Assembly (NCBI GenBank): GCA_018814825.1
Contig: JAHIYJ010000055.1
Location: forward strand, 1 to 34,779
DNA from: Candidatus Omnitrophota bacterium
Lineage (GTDB): Bacteria; Omnitrophota; Gorgyraeia; Gorgyraeales; Gorgyraeaceae
DNA: 34,779 nucleotides
Direction of reading: 5' to 3'
Shown here: positions 9,876 through 17,766 of the stretch, in pieces
Numbering within the stretch: the first letter of the stretch is position 1
Layout: each line of letters opens with the position of its first letter
Made by a program: the position numbers and the translations under genes
Notes under the pieces: model-generated
Databases searched by the model: none
Told to the model about the DNA's origin: nothing
Seen by the model: the letters and a program-made list of their open reading frames with translations, nothing else

Positions 9876-10934
9876 TTAATCGTGATTCTGCACAAGCTTG
9901 TTCCTCACTATATCCGCCCTTTTGATATCGCGTTCGTTAGGGTTCAGCCTTTTTTTCTCTATCTTCTGTAAATGAGCGGGCTGCGTTATAATAAATAACT
10001 CATTTATCAGGGCACGGTCCACTGATTTTATCAGATTCAGGTCAACGCCAAGCCTTACGAGAGACAATAGATCTATGGTTTCGCTGCTTGTTATGATATG
10101 CGCACTCCTCAGGGTCCCGTACGCGCGGAAGATCCTGTCTTCCAGTACCGCCCTGTTCTGCGATAGCAGGACTTCTCTCGCGCTCTGCTCGTGATCTATA
10201 ATCTGCTTGATTATCCTTTCTATATTGTCCATGATATCCTCTTCCCTGTGCCCCAAGGAAACCTGGTTGGAGATCTGAAAGAAATTACCGCTGGCCTCCG
10301 TTCCCTCACCGTAAAGCCCTCTGGCTGTAAGGCTGAGCTTTGTGATGGCCTGCAGGACTTTTCCGATCTGTTTTGTCATTACCAGGGAAGGCAGATGCAG
10401 CATAACAGACGCCCTTATGCCGGTGCCGGCATTTGTAGGGCACGCCGTCAGGTAACCAAAATCAGGCGAATACGCGTATAAAAGCAGGTTGCTCACCTCA
10501 TCGTCAAGGGTATCTATTATATGCCATGCGTCCTTAAGGTCAAAACCTGATCTCATTACCTGCATCCTCAGGTGGTCTTCCTCGTTAATCATTATACTTA
10601 TGACCTCCCTGTCGCTTATGCACAGGCCTTTTGATTCTGAATCCATGGAATGTTCCTTGCTCATCAGGTGCCTCTCCACCAGAAACTGCCTGTCTATGGA
10701 ATCCAGTTTTCCTATGTCAAGGCATAAAGCTGTTTTCATCTTTTTAGAGGACCCTATCGCGTCTTTGACCATCGCAAGGATCTCCTGCTGTTCTTTCTTG
10801 CTTGCCCAGTGGGAAAAAGGGTATTTCGCCAGATTCCTGGCGAGCCTTATTCGCGAAGACATGACTATGTCGGCATGGGGGCCTGTTGATCTTAACCACT
10901 CCCCCTTATCCCTTAACAAATCCTCTAGATTCAT
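9876..10934 (-). CDS. mcsB: protein arginine kinase McsB
   Basis: MSSRIRLARNL, NEEDHLRMQ, CPTNAGTGIRASVMLHLP, guanido phosphotransferase fold. Confidence 0.95.
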   Translation of the reverse strand: MNLEDLLRDKGEWLRSTGPHADIVMSSRIRLARNLAKYPFSHWASKKEQQEILAMVKDAIGSSKKMKTALCLDIGKLDSIDRQFLVERHLMSKEHSMDSESKGLCISDREVISIMINEEDHLRMQVMRSGFDLKDAWHIIDTLDDEVSNLLLYAYSPDFGYLTACPTNAGTGIRASVMLHLPSLVMTKQIGKVLQAITKLSLTARGLYGEGTEASGNFFQISNQVSLGHREEDIMDNIERIIKQIIDHEQSAREVLLSQNRAVLEDRIFRAYGTLRSAHIITSSETIDLLSLVRLGVDLNLIKSVDRALINELFIITQPAHLQKIEKKRLNPNERDIKRADIVRNKLVQNHD

Positions 10935-10956
10935 AGAAAAGCCTCCTGATCATTAA

Positions 10957-11092
10957 ACACTAAACTCTAAATCCTAAACTCTAAACAAACTCTAAATTCA
11001 AAATCACAAATCCAAAACTTCATGTTTGAAGATTGGTATTTATGATTTGGGATTTGTTTAGTGTTTAGGGTTTCGGATTTAGGATTTATCAT
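10957..11092. repeat. inverted heptamer array (AYYCTAA units left; TTTAGGR-type units right) between mcsB and mcsA
   Basis: ACACTAA/ACTCTAA/ATCCTAA/ACTCTAA... left arm; TTTAGTG/TTTAGGG/TTTCGGA/TTTAGGA right arm. Confidence 0.85.
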
Positions 11093-11111
11093 ATTGTTTC
11101 TGATCTCGAAT

Positions 11112-11642
11112 TTATTTTTTATTCTTTTTTTCCATCTCTCTTATCATGTCACGCAGTTTTGCCGCTTCCTCGAATTCTTCCTTCTGGATTGCCTGCTGAA
11201 GCCTGTCTTTCAGTTCCTGTAGCCCCTCTTTTTTCTCTTTCGCCGCCTTTGGAGACTTCAGAACCTTAGGGAGCTTCGCGAGTTTCTTAGGAGACTTGCC
11301 GTAATGCTGGGTGGAGCCGTGTATCCTTTTCAATAAAGGCAAGAGGCCCTCTTTAAACGCGGTGTAGCATTCCCCGCATCCAAGACGGCCCACCTTTTTA
11401 AAATCCTCGTAAGTCAAGCCGCAGCGCACACATTTTATCTTTGTCTCTTTTTTTGTTGTGGCGAACTGGCCTCCCAGGTCAGCCAGCCCGGCGAGTAAAT
11501 CAGCCAATCCGAAATGGCTTTCCATCTGGGCGCCTTTTTTCTGGGCGCATTCCTCGCACAGATGCAGTTCCGTCATCTTGTCGTCTATGATCTCCGTGAG
11601 ATGGACCGTAGCCTGGGCCTTCGCGCAAATATCACATAGCAT
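11112..11642 (-). CDS. mcsA: McsA, activator of protein arginine kinase (zinc-finger/UVR protein)
   Basis: CDICAK...CEECAQ and CVRC...CGEC zinc motifs, C-terminal UVR motif (LQQAIQKEEFEEAAKLRDMIREME); adjacent to mcsB. Confidence 0.92.
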   Translation of the reverse strand: MLCDICAKAQATVHLTEIIDDKMTELHLCEECAQKKGAQMESHFGLADLLAGLADLGGQFATTKKETKIKCVRCGLTYEDFKKVGRLGCGECYTAFKEGLLPLLKRIHGSTQHYGKSPKKLAKLPKVLKSPKAAKEKKEGLQELKDRLQQAIQKEEFEEAAKLRDMIREMEKKNKK

Positions 11643-11664
11643 GTTATGCCTCCACTATCCAAAA

Positions 11665-11701
11665 GGTTACCTGAAGTTGCTTTTCGCAACCTCAGGTAAC
11701 C
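11665..11701 (-). terminator. strong hairpin followed by TTTT between ilvE and mcsA (terminator or attenuator)
   Basis: Minus strand GGTTACCTGAGGTTGC GAAAA GCAACTTCAGGTAACC TTTT; 16-bp stem with one G-U wobble. Confidence 0.65.
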
Positions 11702-11706
11702 TCTGT

Positions 11707-12579
11707 TTAATACTTCACTCCATCTTTTTTGGTCAATTCCCTGAACTCCTTCATGATCTTCAGGGTGGTCTTTCCGGGTTTCCCGCTCCCCACAATCCTT
11801 TTCTCTATACTCACCACCGGGACGATCTCCGCCGCGGTGCCGGTAAGAAAACACTCGTCAGCCGTAAAAAGATTATGGCGCGTCAGGACTTCCTCCTTCA
11901 CGTCAAGCCCCAGTTTCTTCCCGATATCCATGGCCGCGGCCCGCGTGATTCCCTTTAAAATCCCGAGATACGCGGGAGGGGTTACCAGAGAGTTGCCTTT
12001 CACTATAAAAATATTATCTCCCGTACATTCCGCCACATATCCGGAAGCGGTAAACATCAACGCCTCCTCATAACCGCTATTGATGGCCTCTATCTTCGCA
12101 AGGATATTGTTCAGGTAATTCAGTGATTTTATCTGAGGATTCAATGCCTCAGGGATATTCCTCGGGGTCGGGACCGTGATAATGCTCAACCCATCTTTAT
12201 ATAACTTCTCGGGATAGAGCTGTATCTTGTCCGTGATAATGATGATCGAGGCATCCTTGCATTTTCTCGGGTCAAGCCCAAGGTCGCCTATCCCCCTGGT
12301 CACAATCAGCCTGATATAGGCGTCATCGAGTTCGTTCAGCTTCAATGTTTCAATAACGGCCTTCGCCATCTCTTTCCTGGATATCGCGATATTAAGCATG
12401 ATACCGTGTGCAGACTCGTAGAGCCTGTCGATATGCTGATCGAGCCTGAAGACAAGCCTGTTGTAGGACCTGATGCCCTCGAAGACGCCGTCCCCGTAAA
12501 GAAGACCATGATCAAAGACAGAAATTTTCGCTTCCTGCTTGTCAAAATACTCACCATTGATATAGACTTGTCGTCCCAT
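11707..12579 (-). CDS. ilvE: branched-chain amino acid aminotransferase
   Basis: YINGEYF, FDHGLLYGDGVFEGIRSYN, class IV PLP aminotransferase motifs (TADECFLTGTAAEIVPV). Confidence 0.93.
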   Translation of the reverse strand: MGRQVYINGEYFDKQEAKISVFDHGLLYGDGVFEGIRSYNRLVFRLDQHIDRLYESAHGIMLNIAISRKEMAKAVIETLKLNELDDAYIRLIVTRGIGDLGLDPRKCKDASIIIITDKIQLYPEKLYKDGLSIITVPTPRNIPEALNPQIKSLNYLNNILAKIEAINSGYEEALMFTASGYVAECTGDNIFIVKGNSLVTPPAYLGILKGITRAAAMDIGKKLGLDVKEEVLTRHNLFTADECFLTGTAAEIVPVVSIEKRIVGSGKPGKTTLKIMKEFRELTKKDGVKY

Positions 12580-12593
12580 AAGACCTCCGAGTT

Positions 12594-13268
12594 TTAAACT
12601 AACATACCATCGCGCATCTCTATGACCCTGCCTGATCTCTTCGCGATTTCCCTGTCATGAGTCACGATAATCACTGTCATATTATTATTCCTGTTCAGAT
12701 CGAACAAGATATTCAGTATCTCTTCCCCCATACCCGAATCCAGATTGCCGGTGGGTTCGTCGCATAACAGGAGCTCAGGACCGTTTATAAGTGCTCTCGC
12801 TATGGCCACCCTCTGCTGTTCGCCGCCTGAAAGTTCGCCGGGCCTGTGCCTTAACCTCTCCCCAAGCCCGAACTTCCTTAATAAATCCTCGGCCTTCTTT
12901 CTCGCGCCCCCGAGCTTTACTCTCCACCCCTCACCCTTAACAAGCGCAGGCATAAGCGTGTTCTCCAGGGCGGTAAATTCAGGCAATAAATGATAGAACT
13001 GGAACACAAAACCTATTTTATTATTCCTTACCCAGGCCCTTTTCTTATCAGACAATCTGTACAGGTCTTTATTGTCCAATAATACTCTGCCCCTGCTCGG
13101 TTTATCCAACCCTCCCATTATATGTAAAAGCGTGGACTTTCCCGCGCCGGACGGCCCGACTATGGCAAGGGTCTCGTTTTTTTTGATTTCCAGATCTATG
13201 CCGTGTAATATCCGCAGCTCTCTCCCGCCTTTTTTGTACACCTTATGGATTCCCTGCGCTAGCAACAT
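12594..13268 (-). CDS. lolD: lipoprotein-releasing system ATP-binding protein
   Basis: [50 protein letters not shown]; next to LolC/E. Confidence 0.93.
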   Translation of the reverse strand: MLLAQGIHKVYKKGGRELRILHGIDLEIKKNETLAIVGPSGAGKSTLLHIMGGLDKPSRGRVLLDNKDLYRLSDKKRAWVRNNKIGFVFQFYHLLPEFTALENTLMPALVKGEGWRVKLGGARKKAEDLLRKFGLGERLRHRPGELSGGEQQRVAIARALINGPELLLCDEPTGNLDSGMGEEILNILFDLNRNNNMTVIIVTHDREIAKRSGRVIEMRDGMLV

Positions 13269-13271
13269 ATT

Positions 13272-14453
13272 TTATTCATATCTAAGCGCGTCCACAGGCT
13301 GAAGCCTGGCTGCCTGCCACGCCGGGTAAACAGTGGAGATCAAGGTAATGATCATCGCCGATACTATCACGGTTACCGCGTCATTGACATTGAGGTTAAC
13401 GGGCAACCTGTCTATATAATAAATATCTCTCGGCAGCTTTATAAACTGATATGTCTTGAGCAGATGACATAAGACAAAACCGCACGCCCCTCCGATTGTC
13501 GTACCCAGAAACCCTATAAGGAACCCGTTAAGAATAAAGATATTCTTTACGCTGGAATTTGTAGCGCCGATCGATTTTAAAATACCTATATCCTTTGTCT
13601 TTTCCATCACCATCATTATGAGAGTAGAGACTATGTTAAAACACGCCACCAGCACTATCAGTGCCAGTATTATAAACATAGTCATTTTCTCCAGTTTCAG
13701 AGCGCTGAATAAACTCTTGTTCAGGTCTGACCAGCTCCTGACCCAGTAATCAAAGCCTATTTCTTCCTGTATGATGTCTTTTATCTGGTCCGCCTTGTAC
13801 GCGTCAGCCACCCTTACGCCTATGCCTCCCGCTGTGTCCCCGACATCATAGAATCCTTGAGCGCCCTCGATACTGGTAAAGACCAGGTTCATATCATAGT
13901 CGAACATGCCTGACTTAAAGATACCTGACACTATGAACTCTTTCGGTTTTGGGCTTACAGCTGATATCAGGGAAATCCTGTCACCTATCTTGAAATTCAA
14001 TCTCCACGCGAGCTCAGCGCCTATCAGCACGCTGTCCTTATCGAGAGAAAGCGTGCCTTCCTGTAAATAATCGCCGATCTTTGTGACTTCTTTTTCTCTT
14101 CCCGGATCTATACCCCTGAATATAACGCCAAGGACCTCTTTCTGGGTCTTGATCAGCGCCTGGCCGTTTACGAAAGGCGAACTGGCCACGACATCCGGCA
14201 TATTATCGAGTCTTTTAACAAGTGAGTCGTAATTCTCGATCCCCCCCTCTTTTTCAATCACTATATGGGAATTCGTGCCCACTATCTTATCGCGCAGATC
14301 ATTGTCAAACCCGCTCATCACGGCCAGGACCACAATAAGGGCGGCTACCCCAACCGCCACGCCCATTATCGAGATAAAGCTTATTATTGAAATAAACTTT
14401 TCCCTGCGTTTTGAGACCAAGTACCTGAAACTAATCCACAATTCGCATATCAT
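13272..14453 (-). CDS. lolC: lipoprotein-releasing system permease LolC/LolE
   Basis: FISIISFISIMGVAVGVAALIVVLAVMSGF, C-terminal IYPAWQAARLQPVDALRYE. Confidence 0.92.
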   Translation of the reverse strand: MICELWISFRYLVSKRREKFISIISFISIMGVAVGVAALIVVLAVMSGFDNDLRDKIVGTNSHIVIEKEGGIENYDSLVKRLDNMPDVVASSPFVNGQALIKTQKEVLGVIFRGIDPGREKEVTKIGDYLQEGTLSLDKDSVLIGAELAWRLNFKIGDRISLISAVSPKPKEFIVSGIFKSGMFDYDMNLVFTSIEGAQGFYDVGDTAGGIGVRVADAYKADQIKDIIQEEIGFDYWVRSWSDLNKSLFSALKLEKMTMFIILALIVLVACFNIVSTLIMMVMEKTKDIGILKSIGATNSSVKNIFILNGFLIGFLGTTIGGACGFVLCHLLKTYQFIKLPRDIYYIDRLPVNLNVNDAVTVIVSAMIITLISTVYPAWQAARLQPVDALRYE

Positions 14454-15895
14454 GTTTGTTCCGGCTTCAACTGCGGAAATAAAACCACGTCCCTTATCGA
14501 CGGCTGGTTCGCCAGAAGCATCACGAGCCTGTCTATGCCTATGCCCAACCCTCCCGCCGGAGGCATGCCGTATTCCAGCGCCCTCACAAAATCCTCGTCA
14601 ATCTTTTTAACGCCGTCCTGTCCTACCAGCTGCTCCTCGAATCTCTTTTTCTGCTCTATAGGGTCATTAAGCTCAGAATATGCATTCGCTATTTCCATGC
14701 CCCCTATAAAAAGCTCGAACCTGTCGGTCAACAGGGGATTGCCTTTCTTCTTTTTAGCCAGAGGGCAGAGTTCCGCGAAAAGGTCAACCACGAATATCGG
14801 CTTATCCTTTGTTTCCGGCTCGAGCATCTCTGATATTATGTTGACTATCTGCGAGCGCGTAATATCATTGCCTTTAAAATCAATGCCTTTGACCTTAAGC
14901 TTTTTAATCCATACCTTTGAATCGTCGTCCGGGTTTATGTCAAACTTTTTCTTGATCTCCTCAGCGAATGACCATCTTGGCCACGGCGTGGTTAAATCAA
15001 TCTCCTGGTCCTTGAATTTAATCCTCAACGACCCTAAAGATTCCCGGGCAACGTACGCGAACAACTCTTCCGTGAGCCGCATCATGCCCTCACAGTCAGA
15101 ATACGCCTCGTATATCTCCACCATGGTGAACTCAGGATTATGCCTTGCGGAGATCCCCTCATTTCTGAAATTCCTGTTTAATTCATACACCTTGTCAAAG
15201 CCGCCCACCAGTAGTCTCTTTAAATGCAGCTCCGGCGCCAGCCGCAGGAATAAATCTATGTCCAGGGCATTATGATGAGTCTTGAATGGCTCGCCCGAGG
15301 CGCCTCCTGCGAGAGAGTGCATCATGGGAGTCTCTACCTCTAAAAAGCCTCTCTCATCAAGGAACCGCCTGATCTTCGAGATGATCGAACTGCGGAGATG
15401 GAAAACCTTCCGCACGTCCTCGTTCACTATAAGGTCCACGTATCTCTGTCGGTACCTTATCTCAACGTCTTTCAGGCCGTGCCATTTCTCAGGAAGAGGC
15501 CTCAGGCCTTTTGCCAGCACCGTAATCTCCTCGGCATTCACGGTAATCTCGCCTGTCCTTGTCTTGAAAAGCTGTCCTTTAACCCCTAATATATCCCCAA
15601 TATCTAATTTTTTAAATATATTATTATAGACATCCTCTCCTACTGACCCGGATTTAACATAGACCTGCACCCTGCCGGTAGAATCACGTAAATCAAGAAA
15701 ACTGCTCTTGCCGTGTTCTCTTAAAGCTGTAATCCTGCCTGCTGTCTCGACCCTGGACCCCTCCTGAAAATTCTTCACAAGACCATCTATGGCGGAAGTC
15801 TTGTTAAACTTCATACCATAAGCATCAATGCCTATCTCCTTGAGGGCATTTAACTTATCAATTCTTTGCTGGACAAATTCATTCATCTCCTGCAT
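14450..15895 (-). CDS. lysS: lysyl-tRNA synthetase, class II
   Basis: RFLDERGFLEVETPMMHSLAGGASGEPFKTHHNALD, FRNEGISARHNPEFTMVE, GIGIDRLVMLL; AAGGAG 8 nt upstream of the ATG at 15895 (ORF track uses an upstream GTG at 15904). Confidence 0.97.
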   Translation of the reverse strand: MQEMNEFVQQRIDKLNALKEIGIDAYGMKFNKTSAIDGLVKNFQEGSRVETAGRITALREHGKSSFLDLRDSTGRVQVYVKSGSVGEDVYNNIFKKLDIGDILGVKGQLFKTRTGEITVNAEEITVLAKGLRPLPEKWHGLKDVEIRYRQRYVDLIVNEDVRKVFHLRSSIISKIRRFLDERGFLEVETPMMHSLAGGASGEPFKTHHNALDIDLFLRLAPELHLKRLLVGGFDKVYELNRNFRNEGISARHNPEFTMVEIYEAYSDCEGMMRLTEELFAYVARESLGSLRIKFKDQEIDLTTPWPRWSFAEEIKKKFDINPDDDSKVWIKKLKVKGIDFKGNDITRSQIVNIISEMLEPETKDKPIFVVDLFAELCPLAKKKKGNPLLTDRFELFIGGMEIANAYSELNDPIEQKKRFEEQLVGQDGVKKIDEDFVRALEYGMPPAGGLGIGIDRLVMLLANQPSIRDVVLFPQLKPEQT

Positions 15896-15916
15896 GGTAA
15901 ACACTCCTTGTGTGCG

Positions 15917-15945
15917 ATTATATCCTATATATGATATAGTGTCAA
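15917..15945 (-). promoter_or_regulatory. sigma70-type promoter for lysS
   Basis: Minus strand TTGACA-N17-TATAAT, exact consensus; predicted start of transcription ~15910, just upstream of the lysS Shine-Dalgarno. Confidence 0.85.
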
Positions 15946-15962
15946 TAAAAATAGGGTTGGCT

Positions 15963-16293
15963 GTCTTTTCGCTCTGTCAGGGCCTACTAAAAGACCAATA
16001 TGTAACAAGGTATCTATCTAAGCGCATAACCAGTCCTGCTCGCTCAGTCGAAGATTTGCCCCCGCTTGTTCCAAAACTACCTGGGGCCGCCTTTTATACA
16101 GCATTTTGTCGGGGGCGAGAAAACTTACCCCACACCAACTGCCTTTGGCAGAAGGTGTGGGGTTCGGACAGTTCTCGTCCTTTTAGAAACCGCCAAAATA
16201 CTGCCTAAAAGCCTAAATCTTCAATTCGCGATCAGGACTGGTTATGCGCTTATCTTATCGGTCTTTTCGCTCTACCACGGCCTTCGAAAAGAC
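15963..16293. other. structured intergenic element (candidate ncRNA or palindromic mobile element)
   Basis: 20-bp perfect inverted repeat 16019-16038/16233-16252 enclosing nested stems and three arms, flanked by two related 33-bp repeats (15963-15995, 16261-16293). Confidence 0.75.
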
Positions 16294-16318
16294 TGGCGAA
16301 GTAGTGTCGGACGATTTT

Positions 16319-17683
16319 TTAATTTAAGCTTACTCTGGAGGTTTTGTAGCCGGTGACAAACAGGTGCGTATTGCCTTCGCTGACAGAGTCATGGATCCTG
16401 CCTTTTGAGTCTATGAAGCAGGAATAGCCGGTGTTCGCGCATCTTACGACAGGTACCCTGTTCTCTATAGCCCTGAAGACCGAACACGCGGCGTGCTGGT
16501 ATGGCGCACCGCTTTTGCCATACCAGGCATCGTTGGTGATGACCACCAGGAATCTTGCGCCATTCCTGACAAACTCTCTAGCAAGAGATGGAAAGATATC
16601 TTCGAAACAAATTAATGTGCCAAACTTAATGTTTCGGCTGAAAGCTGAAGGCTGAAAGCTGAAGGCTTTATATTCCTTTCCTGGAGTGAATTCCCCCAGT
16701 TCTCCCAGGACTAACCTGTGCAGAATAGGAAGATTATCCGAAAACGGCACATATTCGCCGAATGGGACGAGATGGATCTTGTTGTACTCCGCTTCTACCT
16801 CCCCTCTCGGGGAAACCAAAACAGCGCTGTTATAAGTATCTAAACCCCTGGTTGTGTTAGCCCCTATCAGCGTCGGTATCATTATTTCTTTTACCATTTT
16901 CAGGACACGGTTTGTCTCTTCCTTGTCTTCCATGAAAAATCCCGGGAAAGAAGTTTCCGGCCATATTATCAGGTCAGGGTTCTGGAAAGCCACAAGCCTT
17001 GTGAGATTTATGTATTTTTTTATTATATCATCCGCGGCCGCGGGGTCCCATTTGACCTCCTGCGGGATATTGCCCTGGATAACCGAGACTCTTATATCCT
17101 GACCTTCTTTCGTCTCATTAACTCTCATCATCCCGTATCCAAACACCATTGCCAGCATGAGTCCGGCTATCACCAATTCCCTGAGAGACCTTCTGAAAAA
17201 TTTATAGACAGCCACGTTCACCGTCATTATCACAAAGGAAACCCCATATACTCCCGAGAAGTCAGCGACCTGTATAAGGAGATGGTTTTTGTATTGCGAA
17301 TAACCTAATAGCGACCAGCCGAATCCTGTAAAGAGACGCGCCTTGACCCATTCAAGAGATATCCATATAAGGGGAATTAAAAATATAGCGTATAGCGTGC
17401 AGCGTTTAGCGTATAAATTAAAAAATAGGGCAAAGATGCCAAAATATAACGCTAAATACAGACACAGAATAATTAACCCAATAACAGTCACATGATAAAG
17501 CCAGTATAGGACTCCCAGGTAAAATAAAAACCCGGAGATATATGAGATCAGAAATGCCTTCCTGGGAGATTTATTTTGTATCGCGAAAAAAAGCGGGACA
17601 AAACCTACAAAAGCAAGATAGCTGAGATTGAAATCAGGGAAGGCTAGGATTAATAGTATCGCTGAAAATATCGCAAGGAGCAT
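16319..17683 (-). CDS. lnt: apolipoprotein N-acyltransferase
   Basis: WPETSFPGFF, YNKIHLVPFGEYVP, LICFEDIFP, TNDAWYGKSGAPYQHAACSVFRAIENRVPVVRCANTGYS. Confidence 0.95.
   Translation of the reverse strand: MLLAIFSAILLILAFPDFNLSYLAFVGFVPLFFAIQNKSPRKAFLISYISGFLFYLGVLYWLYHVTVIGLIILCLYLALYFGIFALFFNLYAKRCTLYAIFLIPLIWISLEWVKARLFTGFGWSLLGYSQYKNHLLIQVADFSGVYGVSFVIMTVNVAVYKFFRRSLRELVIAGLMLAMVFGYGMMRVNETKEGQDIRVSVIQGNIPQEVKWDPAAADDIIKKYINLTRLVAFQNPDLIIWPETSFPGFFMEDKEETNRVLKMVKEIMIPTLIGANTTRGLDTYNSAVLVSPRGEVEAEYNKIHLVPFGEYVPFSDNLPILHRLVLGELGEFTPGKEYKAFSFQPSAFSRNIKFGTLICFEDIFPSLAREFVRNGARFLVVITNDAWYGKSGAPYQHAACSVFRAIENRVPVVRCANTGYSCFIDSKGRIHDSVSEGNTHLFVTGYKTSRVSLN
16636..16667. repeat. heptamer array inside lnt: GGCTGAA AGCTGAA GGCTGAA AGCTGAA
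   Basis: Direct reading; encodes KAFSFQPSAFS. Confidence 0.95.
17384..17411. repeat. heptamer array inside lnt: TATAGCG TATAGCG TGCAGCG TTTAGCG
   Basis: Direct reading; encodes LYAKRCTLYAI. Confidence 0.9.
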
Positions 17684-17685
17684 AT

Positions 17686-17763
17686 TATCAGCTATCAGCT
17701 ATCAGCTATCAGCTATCAGCAAAACATTTAAAACTGATAGCTGAAGACTGAAAGCTGAAAGCT
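17686..17763. repeat. inverted heptamer array: 5x TATCAGC, 12-nt loop, 4x GCTGAWA-type
   Basis: TATCAGC x5 at 17686-17720; ACTGATA GCTGAAG ACTGAAA GCTGAAA at 17733-17760. Confidence 0.95.
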
Positions 17764-17766
17764 CCT

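Noticed and set aside
10957-11092. CRISPR array
   Set aside because: Repeats are 7 bp without spacers; none of the window's repeats show the repeat-spacer pattern, and no cas genes are present
15963-16293. Possible tmRNA, RNase P RNA, SRP RNA or tRNA in the lnt-lysS gap
   Set aside because: No ANDENYALAA-type tag, no GAGGAAAGUCC/ACAGAAA, no GGAAGGAAGCAGC-type SRP motif, no CCA-ended tRNA cloverleaf of normal size
15828-16356. Plus-strand ORFs 126 aa and 96 aa over the structured element
   Set aside because: Their similar peptides (AVFSLCQGLLKD / SVFSLYHGLRKD) come from the 33-bp direct repeat; no recognisable protein family and no ribosome-binding site noted
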